The translations under genes and the position numbers were made by a program. 64,000 bases of DNA from Absidia repens (lineage: Eukaryota; Mucoromycota; Mucoromycetes; Mucorales; Cunninghamellaceae): the NCBI GenBank assembly GCA_002105175.1, contig MCGE01000002.1, positions 1,302,001 through 1,366,000 of the forward strand, written 5' to 3'. Under the pieces are notes generated by a model. It was not told where the DNA came from. It ran no database searches and saw nothing but the letters and a program-made list of their open reading frames with translations. Position 1 is the stretch's first letter. Each line of letters starts with the position of its first letter. Positions 1 through 12,649 of this stretch are shown in pieces.

Positions 1-490
1 AGGATGTATGAGGGACACTGATGTGAGATTTGAAGAATGGTCAATACTAATCTAAGAAGATAATTGTAAAATGGGAGCTAATACACTGTCCAAAGTATGA
101 GCAAGACCAAAGGGACATCTGTTATTGAAGAACAACGCGGTCCATAACAATCAAACGGGATGGTGGAAGTATTAAAAAAAAAGGGGATCTATTGTGCAAA
201 GCATGAGATAGACTAATGGGACATTTTTCATTAAAGCACATAGAAAGAGACTTATTTTGTTCAGATGTAAATACAAAGAATGATAAGCTAACGTTAAACT
301 AAGTTAATGGAGGCCTCAAAAAGCCAATTAACGGGAGGGGGGTCTAAATCCTGAATCTAAAATGAAAGCGTTCCACATGCATCTTGTAATCCCTGAGCTA
401 AAACCCCTTCTAAACTAGTCCTGACAGTAATCTAAGATCAACATAACCCCATAGAAGTTGAATGGTGAAAAAAAATTGAAAGGAAAAAAG
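1..490 (-). repeat. Dispersed repeat copy A (cut by window edge)
   Basis: This is the reverse-oriented 5' part of a repeat that recurs four more times in the window. The clearest match is around 300-440, where the text containing CATGCATCTTGTAATCCCTG, the A/T-rich block and the flanking AATGAAAG also occurs at about 20,940-21,030. It occurs in reverse complement near 26,020, 45,010 and 59,170. The segments around 40-80 and 185-260 match about 20,630-20,670 and 20,775-20,835. The left end lies outside the window. No open reading frame in it looks coding. Confidence 0.8.
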
Positions 491-1568
491 AAAATGAAAG
501 AAAAGAGAGAAGGAAAAAATGGGTGCGGTTATAAAAATAGAGAATCATATGGACGGAATTTAAAAACATTTTTTCGGTCTCTTTGCGTATATTCCTATCG
601 TAGTCTGATGATATTATATTATCCGTCAATATTAACAAAAAACATATTATTGAAAGAATTTTATTTACGAGAATAATAATCAAGGAACCAAACTAAATAA
701 TAAACTGAAACTAAAACAAAGCTAATCCTGATTCCAAGCTATTAGTGACATTACGACATAGAGCGCGTCTTACCAAAAGATTTGCCATAAGAAAGAGAGT
801 ACCTGTTGCTTTGCTCCGAGTTTCTCCTTTATCAATGTATCTATAGACAAAGCCAAAAGATGAACTGAGCACCAAAAAGGAGTAACAACACCACCGTGAT
901 ATTGTAAGTCGAACGATACCATGATCACTAACGGGACCAGGTTCGTAAAAGTGAAAATATAAACATGCACGCACAGTGGTTGAGCTACCAGTTCTTATGC
1001 ATTCGTGCTATAATATACTTATCTTGAAAGGGTTAATGATATTGGAGACAATTTGGAAGTGGAACAAGACAATAAGTAATAAAGAAGACATGGAGCGGGA
1101 TTCAAACACAATGGTGGTATATATACATTGTATATATTTGGGGGGGGGTGATCACCTTTTTAAGCGCAGGAATCTCGAGCAACACCATCCAATCTGTCAA
1201 AAAAATGTGGGGTACAACATACCACTACGTATAAATATCACATCGCATTGTAGGTTTTTGCGCTTTTTTCCTATATACTCATTTTGAGTCTTTCTTTTTT
1301 TTTTTAATCCTAAAAGCTTTGAGTTATCGATATACAACAAAGGTCTTACTGTGCAATTGATATGGAAAGCCTTCTTCGGAGCGCCGAAAAATACAAGAGA
1401 CGTCAGTGTCAGCTGACTTCCTATATAAAATATCCCCAATCTTTTTCTTTTTGTTTCTGTCTTCTTCTGGAAAAATGCGGGGTCTGAAATGATTTGATGT
1501 CTTTTGTTTTTTTTACTTTTTTTTTTCTTTGTTTCTCAACTGATCTCTATTCTTTACTTGTCGTTAAC
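491..1568. other. Intergenic region upstream of the CHORD gene
   Basis: About 1.1 kb with only short, composition-driven open frames. A G run lies at 1,141-1,148. The part nearest the gene is pyrimidine-rich (1,290-1,310 and 1,440-1,560), as is common before fungal start codons. No RNA gene is visible. Confidence 0.6.
1422..1472 (+). promoter_or_regulatory. TATA-like box and possible heat-shock element of the CHORD gene
   Basis: TATATAAA lies at 1,422-1,429, about 140 bases before the ATG. TTCTTCTGGAAA at 1,462-1,473 contains TTCnnGAA, the inverted pair of heat-shock-factor sites. Heat-shock control would suit a gene for an HSP90 co-chaperone, but short matches like this arise by chance and the second site would lie close to or downstream of the transcription start. 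Low confidence. Confidence 0.3.
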
Positions 1569-1751
1569 ATGGTCAAATGTACTCATCAAGGATGTTCGAA
1601 GGAATTCGACGACGAAACGAACATTGAAAATGGTAAATATTGAGATGAGGTGAATAGATACGTGTCAGCGTTTGTGCTCATTCGCTAACACCACAATGTT
1701 TTGTTTTGCAGCTTGCCAATTCCATCCAGGTGCTCCTGTTTTCCATGAAGG

Positions 1752-1783
<32 letters not shown>

Positions 1784-2945
1784 ACACTGTGGAAGAAAAG
1801 CACGCTTCAGAAAATATACTTGGCTAACCCCCCTTTTTTTCTTCCTTTCATTCTTATTAGGCTTGAAAGGTTGGTCTTGCTGCAAGAAAAGGGTGGATGA
1901 CTTCGATGAATTCTTACAACTTCCAGGTTGCACTTTTGGTAAACACACAGACGAAAAGCCTGCGGTAAAGGAAACAGCCAAACCCGCGTCAACCACTTTG
2001 GCAAGTAGTGTCGAAAATGGTGTGGAAGTGTACGGTCAACAACAACAACAGAAACCATCCGTTGCTCCTGCTCCTTCTGTTGTTGAATCTACTACAGAAG
2101 CTTCAGCGAAGGAAGCCGCCGAACAGCAAAAACAGAAAGAAGAAGAACAGGAAGATGACGAATCCATTCCAGTAAAGGTTGGAACAACGTGCCGACGACG
2201 TGGATGCGGGGTCACTTACAAAGATGATGCTACGTCACGACAAGGGGGATCTGAATCGGCATGTCATTATCACCCAGGCTCTCCTATCTTCCATGAAGGG
2301 TCAAAAGGCTGGAGCTGCTGCCCAAGGAAGGTGCTTGAATTCGACGAATTCCTCAAGATCAATGGATGCAAGGAACGTCAAGGTCATTTGTTTGTAGGCA
2401 ACAGCAAGAAAGATGGAGAACAACAGGAAGAATTGGTGGACTTACGCTTGGATTGGTATCAAACACAGACCAATGTGATCATCAGCATTTTTGGAAAAAA
2501 TAAGGAAGATACTCAAGTCAAATTTACAAGCCGAGCCATCGATATTGATATCAAGATGAAAGACAACAAGCGATACAAAAAGCATTTACCCCTCTTCCAT
2601 GTAAGTAGTCCTTGATTATTATAATATATACTATGTTAGATACTAATAGTATTTTTATTTAGTTGATTGACTCGGAAGGATCCAAGTTTACTGCTCTGTC
2701 CACCAAGGTAGAAATTAATTTGAAAAAGACCAATGGAATGTCGTGGGCTGCATTGGAACCAACGACTGATGTCAAAACATGGACGACATTTGGTGTAACA
2801 GGCACTGGTGGTACTGTGGGCTCAAAAGAGGTAGGTCGAAAAAAAACATTGCGCGCACGGTAGATTTTTATTTATTCCTTTTCCTTTCTTGTTACTGCTA
2901 TAGATGCATTACAGTGGTGACTCCCCCTTACATATGAAGGAATAG
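1569..2945 (+). CDS. CHORD and CS domain protein (HSP90 co-chaperone, CHORDC1/RAR1 type)
   Basis: Five exons join in frame: 1569-1632, 1712-1750, 1861-2600, 2663-2830 and 2904-2945, giving 350 residues. Two cysteine/histidine-rich CHORD zinc domains are visible. The first is at about residues 4-62 ([30 protein letters not shown]) and the second at about 145-205 (the same pattern, ending KGWSCCPRKVLEFDEFL). A CS domain follows at about 227-315, starting DLRLDWYQT. A Gln/Glu-rich linker separates the CHORDs. This order matches animal CHORDC1/morgana, which binds HSP90; plant RAR1 lacks the CS domain. A role in HSP90-client folding is therefore known for the family and inferred here. The start is chosen because it begins immediately before the first zinc ligand. 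An AATAAA lies about 30 bases after the stop. Confidence 0.93.
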
Positions 2946-2990
2946 ACTATAGTATTTGTGTTTTGTATTTATTTGAATAAAATGGTTGTG

Positions 2991-3031
<41 letters not shown>

Positions 3032-3347
3032 GTGACTCTTCAGGCAATCATTCAAATGCCGCATGCTGTTGAAATTTTAGCTTTTTTTTTTCTGTCTTTT
3101 TTGCTCTTTTTTTTTTTTTTTTCTCACTATTCTAAACAATTGCTCTATACTCTACTAGTTGAATATTCCCTTTCCTTTGCCTTATATTTATCCTTTATAC
3201 TTATCGAGCTGTTTATTGTGCCTATACATGAACTGCCACCCCGAAGCTATTTTTATCGATCTTCTCTAGTTACATACACACAATCTCCCCCTTTTAGTAT
3301 CATCAGTTTCCTTTGCACATATTTATATCTTAGATCTCTATCAACTT
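2946..3347. other. Intergenic spacer with a 39-base T run
   Basis: Short spacer between two genes on the same strand. T runs without interruption from 2,992 to 3,030, right after the AATAAA of the CHORD gene, and shorter T runs follow to 3,121. The remainder is pyrimidine-rich leader of the arrestin gene. No other gene is seen. Confidence 0.7.
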
Positions 3348-4931
3348 ATGCGTCCTCGTAGCAAAGCAAGCAAAGCCATTGATATTCGACTTTATGAAGA
3401 AAAGTTTTATTTTCCTGGTGAAACGATAAAAGGCAAGCTTCTAAAGTAGAACAAAGGCCAAACCGTACATATATAGATAGACTGACTGTGTTTTCACTTT
3501 TTTGTAGGTGATGTTATCATTCATCCGAAGAGTCCCACCAAAACGAATCATATTGTTGTCCGATTTTCTGGTCAAGTCCTCATCTCTGTCAAGGATAAAG
3601 AAACCATCAATCTCTTCTCAGAAACCAAGATCCTCCCCATTTCAACTGAAGGTAGTAAATCCTCCCATGTATTGGACGCCAAGCAGCACTCTTTCCCCTT
3701 TGAATTTGTGGTCCCAAACGAACTCCCTAGTACAATGGAGGTGAGCATAAAAAAAAAGCGCTACACTGTATTACCCAGTATGTAACTAACCAATATTGTA
3801 TGACAATGAATATTTTCAGTTTGGTAAACGCAAGGCCCGTGTCAAATATATCCTAACCGCCATCCATGATCGGCCAATGGTACCAGAATCTCTCTGCTCA
3901 AAAGTCTCCTATGGTGTGCCTATTTTGGAACTCCTGGATGTCACCAAAATGCCGTTTATCAAGCCTCAGGAAAAGTCAATGGATATTCTATTACCTGGTG
4001 CGAAATACAACAAGAAATGCCAAACAACAGCGTCCATGCCAAGATACGGATATACACGAGGTAAGATTCCATAAAAAAATAACAATGACAGACGCTCATA
4101 CCTTCCTTTTTTTAATGTAGGTGAAATTGTACCTTTGAAGATTATCATCAATCATTTTGAAGCTTTTTCTAAACCAAATGCATTGGGGGTAGAACTTGTT
4201 CGAACAGTTGAAATTCGATCTCAAAGGTAAACTACTCTACTCACGTCATCAATACATTTTTTTATACCCATCATTAACTTTTATATACCTTTATTAGAAA
4301 CTCATCAACGACTGAAGATATCCTCAAAGTAGTGGATCAAGATATCAAAATCATTGGACCTTACAACTTCTCTCAATCTACGACATGTCAGCTGATGATT
4401 CCTACATCTACACCTCCTACCATTCGATACAAGGATAAGATCTTACATATACACTACAAGGTTCGGGTCCGAGTACGACTAGGCAAGGATGGAAATAATA
4501 CGGCGTCTACACTTGAAATGCCTTTTGTAGTGGGCACTTGGCCTCGTGCAGATATTCCTATTGATGACGACGACGATGACGAATTGGTACAACTGATGGG
4601 AGAAACAATGCTTAGTGACGACGAAGACGACGACGAAGGTGACTATGATAACAACAGCACAGGCGATTTTGATAGAAGGGACACCAATCATTCATCATCA
4701 CACCACAAGCGATATTCTGTGCTATCCACTTCTTCGGCTACTACATTATCAGTACAACAAAGGAACGACCTTGTAGGCAGATCAGATTCTACACAATCGA
4801 GGATATCTCATAAATCTGTTGGATCTATATCGTCGTGGCGATCGAGTCAATCCATTGAAAATAGCAGTACTTTATCACGCGCAACATCGTCGAGCATGAC
4901 ACCAGTGGATCCTCATCATCATCAATATCAC

Positions 4932-5008
<77 letters not shown>

Positions 5009-5780
5009 ACAACAACAACAGCATTCGCATCAAGGATATGGAAGACCTGGTACATCCAATGATATGATTTATTCCTCCAATCCTCTTAGTCGATCATCAT
5101 CAACACCAGACTTCATGGCCAACCCGTCATCAGCTTACTATGGACAGTATGGCATTGGTGGGTCATTACAACATCAAAATAGCTATCCAATTCATGAAAG
5201 CCGACCTTCATATTATGACGAAGGAATGCATCGTGGAACGCCACAATATTATCAACAAGGAATGTCGAATTATGCAGGATCTTCACAACAACAACAACAA
5301 CAACATATACCACATGTGAATGGCAGCAACAATTTTGAACGAGTACCAGTATCACCATCCTCCTCGTCATCATATTCACCGTACCAACACAATCGAATGG
5401 GATCAGAAGAATATCACTCAGTAACAGCACCGCAGCCTCAAGTCATGCCTCCACCGCTAGTAGAGGATGTGCCGACAAGAGTACTTCAACCAATGCCATC
5501 GACATCAACCAATCCGATGATCAACAGATTTCGTACGACACAAACACATCAAGATGGAACAACCTTTAGAAATCATGATACTCCATCTGGTGGTGACGGG
5601 GAATCAATGCAGACAGGGACAACTCCATTGGGCGGAACGTTTGACGATGATCTAGATGACGACGACGATGACGACGATTCTGATGATGGGGACCTGCTCG
5701 TTATTATTGAGAAAAAGAAGAAACAAGCAGCCAGGGAAATGCGTCAAAAGCAACGAACAATGTATACGGTGGCGGAATAG
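3348..5780 (+). CDS. Alpha-arrestin-like protein with a polyglutamine tract
   Basis: Five exons join in frame: 3348-3432, 3508-3740, 3820-4060, 4121-4226 and 4298-5780, giving 715 residues. Intron 1 has a GC donor (GCAAGC). The N-terminal 330 or so residues are an arrestin fold: an N-domain beginning IDIRLYEEKFYFPGETIKG and a C-domain from about residue 165 containing VPLKIIINHF and later LHIHYKVRVRVRL. Alpha-arrestins usually recruit HECT ubiquitin ligases to membrane transporters for endocytosis. The C-terminal 380 residues are low complexity. They contain acidic runs, a 30-residue Gln tract encoded at 4932-5021, many Ser/His residues, and a lysine-rich end. I do not see a PPxY ligase-binding motif in this tail, so ubiquitin-ligase recruitment is not shown. 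The family call is firm; the cargo is unknown. Confidence 0.88.
4932..5021 (+). repeat. CAA/CAG repeat encoding 30 glutamines
   Basis: An in-frame run of CAACAG hexamers followed by CAA triplets near its end, inside the arrestin tail. The alternation of CAA and CAG suggests that the glutamine tract itself is tolerated or selected. A pure CAG expansion would be expected to be less interrupted. Confidence 0.95.
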
Positions 5781-5855
5781 TAATAGTATAGTAATAGTAT
5801 AGTAATAGTATAGTAATAGTATAGTAGTAGTATAGTAGTAGTATAGTAGTAGTAA
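5778..5855 (+). repeat. 11-base tandem repeat starting at the arrestin stop codon
   Basis: TAGTAATAGTA is repeated about four times, then the variant TAGTAGTAGTA about three times. The array begins with the arrestin stop codon itself and puts stops in more than one frame. It lies in the presumed 3' UTR. Confidence 0.85.
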
Positions 5856-6542
5856 GTAGCCTTTAATTTATTTCACTCCCCTTTATTTTATATTTTGTAT
5901 TATTCTGTTTATCATTTTTTATTATTTTATTTTTATTATTTATTTATTTGTGTATTTACAAACCAAAAAAAAAAGAAAAAGAAAAAAAATCTTGATATAT
6001 ATATATATATATATACAATAATAAACTTTATCATCACCCTGGGTTATTTATACTTCGCAGAAAATGCAAATGTTGATATATTTGTTTTGTGGGTATAAAA
6101 GGCAGATAATTGAAACTCCTCAATCTTTTTTAGCCAATTTTTTTTCGTACTAGTGTTTTGGGGAGAGGATTTACACACACTACGCAATTTCATGTATCGT
6201 GAATCAACCAGTACCTTATCACTTGATAATGGTGGTGATGCATTTATTTTGTTTTATATGGAAAATGATGGTTTGAAAAGAAATACTTCATCTATTTTGT
6301 TATATGCTGCCATTGACTCAAAAGATTGTGACCGCAAGGACCAAAAAAGGACCCCCTTCCAATTTTTCTTGTTTTAGAGTAGCGGATTTTTTTTTTTTTG
6401 CTTCCCTTCTTTCTATTTTTTATTTTTTTTATTTTTTTTTATTTTTTGTTTCTCTTCTTGTAGAAAAAACAACAACAACAAAACAAAGCAAAAAAGAAAA
6501 AAAGTTCTTCTTTGTCTTGGTATAACAATCCATACGTTTCCA
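5856..6542. other. Intergenic region, T-rich
   Basis: The 3' UTR of the arrestin gene and the leader of the SAP gene. It contains A/T runs and a TATATA stretch at 5,996-6,014. No gene or RNA is recognised. Confidence 0.6.
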
Positions 6543-7891
6543 ATGTATTATTTTGATAATAGCAACAAAAACGACCCTTCTTCATCACATACATCAAACG
6601 ATAACAACAACAACGACAACAGCAACCATCCTTTATTTAGTCAGTCATTCGATCCTTCCACTCTACACTCTTTGGATAACAGCTATTCTTTCGTCAACTT
6701 TGATAGTGATGCACCTCCCTCTTCCTTCTTACAAGATGGACCCTCTTCCTCGTTTGGCCACGATTCTCTGCTAGCACAAGATTGGGAAGGCATGTATGGC
6801 TCTGCTTTTGGTGATAGCACTCAAGATCATCATGGCCAAATGTTTCTGCCTTTACAACAACCTCAGCAGCAACCTCAGCATCAGACTCAGCAATCTTATT
6901 CACACTCTTTTGAACCTGACAGTCAACATAAACAACAATCGGCAGGCAACTCGGACTTCTTCTTATCGCTGACTGATCAAGAACAGCAGGCTATTCTCAT
7001 GTCTGAACCCAACTTTTTACGACAACAACATTTACTCCATGATAATGAAGTGAAAGTTAAAATGGAAAAGCAAGATGACAAACAACAGTTACAAAACGAC
7101 AATAATGATACTGGTATTCCTATGCGATCCAACCTTTCGGCTATGTTTGATCAATCAACACCAACAGACAACCATTCTGACTTGGCGTCATCCGTACCTG
7201 CTCATTCCAGCAACAATTTATTACAGCCTCATTATCAATCAACACAACATACCATGTCTAATCAGCAACATCAATCACAGCAACAGCCTACACCAGCTAC
7301 CATGACCAAACCAGTACCATCCAGCTCAAAATCTCGAAAGGAAATCAATCGACGGTCTCAACAGGGTGGCGGAGGACGTAGCAACCATAGGACAACACCC
7401 ATTCCAATTAATGGTGGTAGCAGCAGCGGGTCAATATCAAAACAATCCTCATCTGTGCCAAGTGAAATCGACCATCAACGACGGTTCAATGAATTGCAAG
7501 CTCGATTTAGGGTCAACTATGCTCGCAAACCAACGACTTCCGGAAATTCGACATCAGCGTCAACATCATCACAACAAAATCATCAGCAGCAGCAACCGCC
7601 ACCATCATCATCATCACAACAACGGCAGCAGCAACAAATTCATGCATCCTCTCCTTCCACTACAAAAATGCTCTCTTCCTCTTTCTCAGGACCTTCTACG
7701 AACGGTTTTGGATCTTATGGACGAGCTGATGTCAACAACGGTACGGCCTTTGGCTCATCAGCGCCTAAACCAATCGACAAAACCAACGTGGATTCATCTG
7801 CGGGTGGTAATACCAATAACGAAAAAAATACAGGTAAACAAATCATATGGATATGAAGATGCATTTGGAATGTGCACACAGAACTAAATAG

Positions 7892-7926
<35 letters not shown>

Positions 7927-9613
7927 CTTCCTGAAGATCGATTCAGCAACCACAATAGCCACCATTCGTCATCTACTACTATATCTACCACATCAACAAT
8001 GGGAGTAGCTATTCCAAGTGGCGGCAACAAAAATTCCTCCTCTTCCGGTGGCGGAAAGCAAGCCTCGTCCTTCCCATCACGTACGATGCCAATTCAAATT
8101 CAGCGTGTCCATCGCGCCAATGCAAACCAGCCCATGGACGCTGAGCAACACCAAAAACGACTGGATGATCAACTTGTCAAGGCCAATTTTGATGATATCA
8201 CCGTGTCTGAACTCAAGGAAATGTTACGACAACGTGGGAAACCAGCAACTGGGAAAAAGGCCATCTTACTACAACGACTGGTGGAAGAGCGGGATATTAT
8301 CAAGGCAGTCCGTGGGGGAAAGATCACTCATCGACATTCACAACCACCACCACAATCATCATCATCATCAACGGCAGCAGTCAACCATTCCAATTTCGAA
8401 AATACCAACAACCCAGGTTTATCTCCTCGCCCACGTTCTTACCAAGGCTCATCACCGATGTTTGGTCATGCCACATTACCACCAAACTCACCTTTACTGG
8501 ACAGTCCATCTTCAGTACCAAACTCATCCATGTTTCTCTCAAGTTCACCTGGATCCGCCACCTTGTCACTCAACCGTTCCATTGCAAATATGCATATTGG
8601 CTCACCTCCCTTGTCATCACAACATGTCCGACGCTTTTCTCCTTATGGTACACCTGGATCACCACGACTTGGGTCTTCATCACCAAAAATGCAAATGCAA
8701 AGACAAGCTTACTCTTCTTCCGTTCCGAGCGATTACCTTTCTTCTTCACCTGGTGGCGGCAACGGCGGCAGTATGGCGCTTCCTCCTTCTTTCAACAACT
8801 TTGGCAACGACGGCTACTCGAACATTAACAACAACACTACAGCGACCTCGCCCATGTCACCAGGCCCTCCAAATTCAACACGAAACATGCGATTATATCA
8901 TCAAAACCAAACTTGGAATAGTCGACAAAAATCATATGCACCTTTCACTTCTTCGGCTCTGGCAACACCGGATCGGGACGATGAAGATGATCCATTTGAT
9001 GTGATGGCCCGAGAACAAGAAAATGTGGACATGGAAGGTGGACAGGAACAAGAGGAGCACCAACAGCATCAAGAACAACAATCACAAGGTCCAGTACAAA
9101 GTCAACCGTTATATGATAGCTTGTATCAACTTCAGCAGCACCAACAGTATGATGAACAAAGGCAACATTATGATCAACAAGATGAACAGCAGCAATATCA
9201 ACAGCAATCTGGTATGGATATGGAAGGTGTAAAGGAGGAATCAATGGAATGGGCAAACAATTCTTCCACTGGAGATCAATCATTGCATGGCCTTCTACAA
9301 AGTAACAGATAAAAAAAAAAGAGGGGGACTCGAAATAGGAACTGGTGAAACTCAATATGTAATTTTCTCGGGTATAGATTTACCAGAAGGTGTATCGACA
9401 GAACAATTTATGGCATGGATTGCAACGATGAATGCTGGCACCAATGAATTTGACCAATTCAATCTGAACATGGATGGAATCAAGACCGAAAATATCGATC
9501 TCTCAGGGATGATGGCAATCGACACTAATAATACCAGCTATGGGGATGGCTCTTATGACCACCAGCAACAACAACATCAATATCATCATGGCGGTACGGA
9601 TTTCACCAACTAG
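6543..9613 (+). CDS. SAP-domain nuclear protein, Gln/Ser/Asn-rich
   Basis: Three exons join in frame: 6543-7833, 7937-9301 and 9339-9613, giving 976 residues. The only recognisable domain is a SAP motif at about residues 515-550 (DITVSELKEMLRQRGKPATG, followed by KKAILLQRL). SAP is a helix-turn-helix-like DNA/RNA-binding module of chromatin and RNA-processing proteins. The rest is low complexity: Gln, Ser, Asn and Pro rich, with many SP/TP dipeptides after the SAP domain and acidic/Gln runs near the end. Intron 1 carries a 33-base T run. Intron 2 would be only 37 bases. If it were not spliced, the protein would end at 9312 with 885 residues plus a short altered tail. A role in transcription or RNA metabolism is an inference from the SAP domain only. 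Confidence 0.75.
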
Positions 9614-10690
9614 GTCATATACTCTTTTCTTCCTCCCGCCCCCGCCTTTTATTTTATCACTGTATTATATATTCTCTCTCTCTTCTATGTGGGCTGGTTT
9701 GATCTTTTTCTCCCTTCTTTTTTTTTTCTCTTCCAATATAGAAATTTTGTCCCTCCCTCTTGCCTTAGCTTAGTTTTTTTTATCACTATCTTTGCTTATT
9801 TTACTTTCTATTTTGTTGATGATGTATATAATCAACACACACACACACATATATATATATAGTATAGCTCTTCCTCCCCCCCCAAAATACTTTGAATAAA
9901 CCAGACGATTTTTTCCCCAACTTCTTAAAAAATCCGTTCTATCAGAATTCCATGTGTCTATTTTTTTTTTTTTTAGGTTTTATACATATGCTATCATGTG
10001 ATCATGTTTGTGATAGATAGATTGCTCTCGAAATGTAACGCGCTATTGCATGACAAGATATTATCACTACAGGTCAAAACGGAAGGACGTCCCGACATCA
10101 CACACAGCATTGTATATAAACATCAGTATCTACTTTAATTTATCAGAACTCACTTTAATTTCGCCTGACTCCCACGTTCACCCCCTTTTTTTTTTTTTTT
10201 TTTTTTTGCTTCTTCCTCATACCTAGCTTGTGTATGATGTAAAACACACTATTTGCATATACAGTATTCAGGCTTTTCACTCTTATGATGCCGATTTTTT
10301 ATATAGGGAACATGATTTTCTCTCTGTTCCCGTCCCCCCCCCCCGCTTCACCATCCTATCATTGAAAAAACCCAGCAGCTCCTTTCTACCCCGCCTCGAC
10401 TTTTTCAACCCCCTCTCATTCCCCCCCACCCAACACTCACTCTTCATGTCAACACTAAATCACCACCCAACAACAACCAAATCATAGTCATACATACATC
10501 GGCGTCAAAAATAAATAAATCAAAAGGCTTTTTTTATTTTCTTTTCTTCAATAGTAAACATAAAAAAAAAAAATAAAAAAAATAAAGAGGTGTCAAGATC
10601 TAGTCTAAAAATACAATTACTAAAAAACCTACTATCTAAACAAAAAAAACAAAAAAAAGCTAGCCCGATCTAATCTCTTGCAGTGCATCC
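9614..10690. other. Convergent intergenic region between SAP gene and PEX14
   Basis: The two flanking genes point towards each other, so this interval should hold both 3' UTRs. A (CA)n/(TA)n stretch lies at 9,836-9,861 and a C-rich block at 10,335-10,345. Long T and A runs are also present. AATAAA-like signals occur on both strands. No further gene is supported. Confidence 0.6.
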
Positions 10691-12363
10691 TCAGCGGGCG
10701 CTTGTTTCCGAGATATCTTCAATCACAGTTGATTTCCCTTTTGCAGCCGTCGTCACCTTGTCGTCATTTGTCTTGGGTTGAAGAGCTTCCGCCGCGTCCG
10801 GTTGTTGTTGTTGTTGTTGATCGGACGCCGTTGTTGTTTCCGCCGCCTGCGACTTTGCCTGTAATTCCGCACGGTACGAGTTCTGTCGTTGTCTTGGATG
10901 GTAGGAAGAGGTGGTGGTGGTTGGTGCAGTTGCTGTTGCTAAACTAGGACTGGTTTCGCTGTTGGTGTCTTTTGCTGCTGGTGCTGCTGGTGCTGCTGCC
11001 GTTGCTGCCGTTGCTGCCGTTGCTGTTGAGGCCGCCGGTGATACCACCGAAGGGAGAGGTTTGATATGAGCAGTAGGGAAATTGCGGCGACTGAGAAGCA
11101 TGCCTTTGAAACTTCGGATTTCACTCTTGACGCCTTGGACCGCTGTATCATCAAATCCCGTGTTGCTGCGATTGGCAAAGGTCGATCCATACATGGAATA
11201 AGGTGTGTAGGTGGAGAAGTTGTATTCGGGACGATTGAGCACTTCCTTGAGATCCAGCAATGTATTTTTGAATTTGCCATAGGGTTCTTGTTCATCGGCA
11301 ACGTGATGTTGTGACACGCTGACCAAGCGCTCCAGTCGATCCATCAATGCCCTTTGCTCCTTAAGCAACGGTGACCAATATCCCCCTGTGGATTCACTGG
11401 CCCTATCCTCCTCTTCCGCATCGTCTGGATACGTTAATGCATCCTCGGGGTTCAGCTGTTGCCGTAATATGTCGCCCAATCGCTGTAGCTTGTCAAATCT
11501 GTCATTGTATCGATTTCGTTGGTATCCGGCAATCGAGTTGAAAATGGGCGAAATGAGGACCTAATGAATACAAAAAAACAATAGACAATAAAAATGAGTG
11601 AGAAAGGAAGGAAAAAAAAAAAAAAGGTCATGGAGAGGAGCTATATAATATATTTTTCTTACTTTGACAATACCCACTAAACCAGCAGTGAGTCCCATAG
11701 CACCAGCGCCAAAAATCAAAGCAAGTGCCACCATTCGCTTACCAGTCAATCGTTCCGGTGCAGGCGTGGAGTAGTAAACAATTTGTGTGGGTCGAGTGGG
11801 AGGAGCCCTTGTCGGCACAACAGGTGGAAGAGTAGAAGTAGCAGGCATTGGTCTTGCTGTCGTTGTCGCTGTCGTTGTGTTGGTTGCGTGTGAAGGCGTA
11901 GGGGTGTTCGTCTAGGTTGGAAACAAACCAAACACAGAGAGTGAGCGAAATTTCAGAGTAAAAATAAATAAATAAATAAATTGAGATAGTTACTTACCTG
12001 AGCACCATTAGAACTAGTACGTCGATAGGCTTCTTCTATTTCAGGATTGGTAAGCCCTTTTTGCTTCAAGAAGGCAGTTTTCTTCGATGTGTCTGCTGAT
12101 TGAACCTTGGGAGATGACAAAAAGGAAACAGCCAAGGCGAGTTTGTCTTCACGTAGAGGTGTGGTTGCTGTTGTTTCCGTCGAAGGTATACTTGTGTTGG
12201 CGGTTGTTACAGAAGCCGCATCAGGTTTGGAGCTGGTGGAGGAGGTCGTTGAAGTTGCTGGTGGAGTGGTTGGTGATGTAGATAGTGATTGTCCCGATAA
12301 TAGTTTTTGAATATCTTGCTTTTGGCGTGCTTGATTATCCGATTGGTTATTACTTTCCACCAT
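10691..12363 (-). CDS. PEX14: Peroxisomal membrane docking protein PEX14
   Basis: Three exons on the minus strand join in frame: 12363-11998, 11911-11663 and 11560-10691, giving 494 residues. The conserved PEX14 N-domain is at about residues 70-115 (REDKLALAVSFLSSPKVQ, then FLKQKGLTNPEIEEAYRR), the helical bundle that binds PEX5 and PEX19. A single hydrophobic segment at about 181-203 (MVALALIFGAGAMGLTAGL) follows, then a predicted coiled coil at about 205-275. The Thr/Ala/Gln-rich C-terminus is poorly conserved in this family too. The protein forms the docking complex, with PEX13 in most species, for import of matrix proteins into peroxisomes. It diverges from PPG1 across 286 bases, so the two may share a promoter region. 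Confidence 0.95.
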
Positions 12364-12649
12364 CCTTTCAGTCCAGGTTTGTTATAATAAAAAATACTAC
12401 TTTTTTTTTCTTTTGTCGAAAAGGGAAAAAGTAAAAAGTGGGAGGAAAAGATATGACAAACGAAAAATATGGGGTGGCCGGCGGGAGTTTAAAAAATTAC
12501 CTGATGCAAAAACAGAGGCTGCTCTTTTTTTCATTTTCATTTTTTTTTTCAAGCGTCTATTTGTACATTCTAGGTCCCTTCATCATCCTTTGCATTCATA
12601 ACTACGCATACACCATATACCTCAATACCCCCCCCTTTGAAACCAAAAC
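12364..12649. promoter_or_regulatory. Divergent promoter region PEX14 / PPG1
   Basis: The 286 bases separate two start codons that face away from each other. All promoter elements of both genes not located further away must sit here. T runs lie near the PPG1 side and A runs near the PEX14 side. I see no clear TATA box. Confidence 0.5.

Noticed and set aside
4825..5055. Minus-strand frame of valine/alanine repeats over the arrestin polyglutamine tract
   Set aside because: It is the shadow of the CAA/CAG repeat on the opposite strand.
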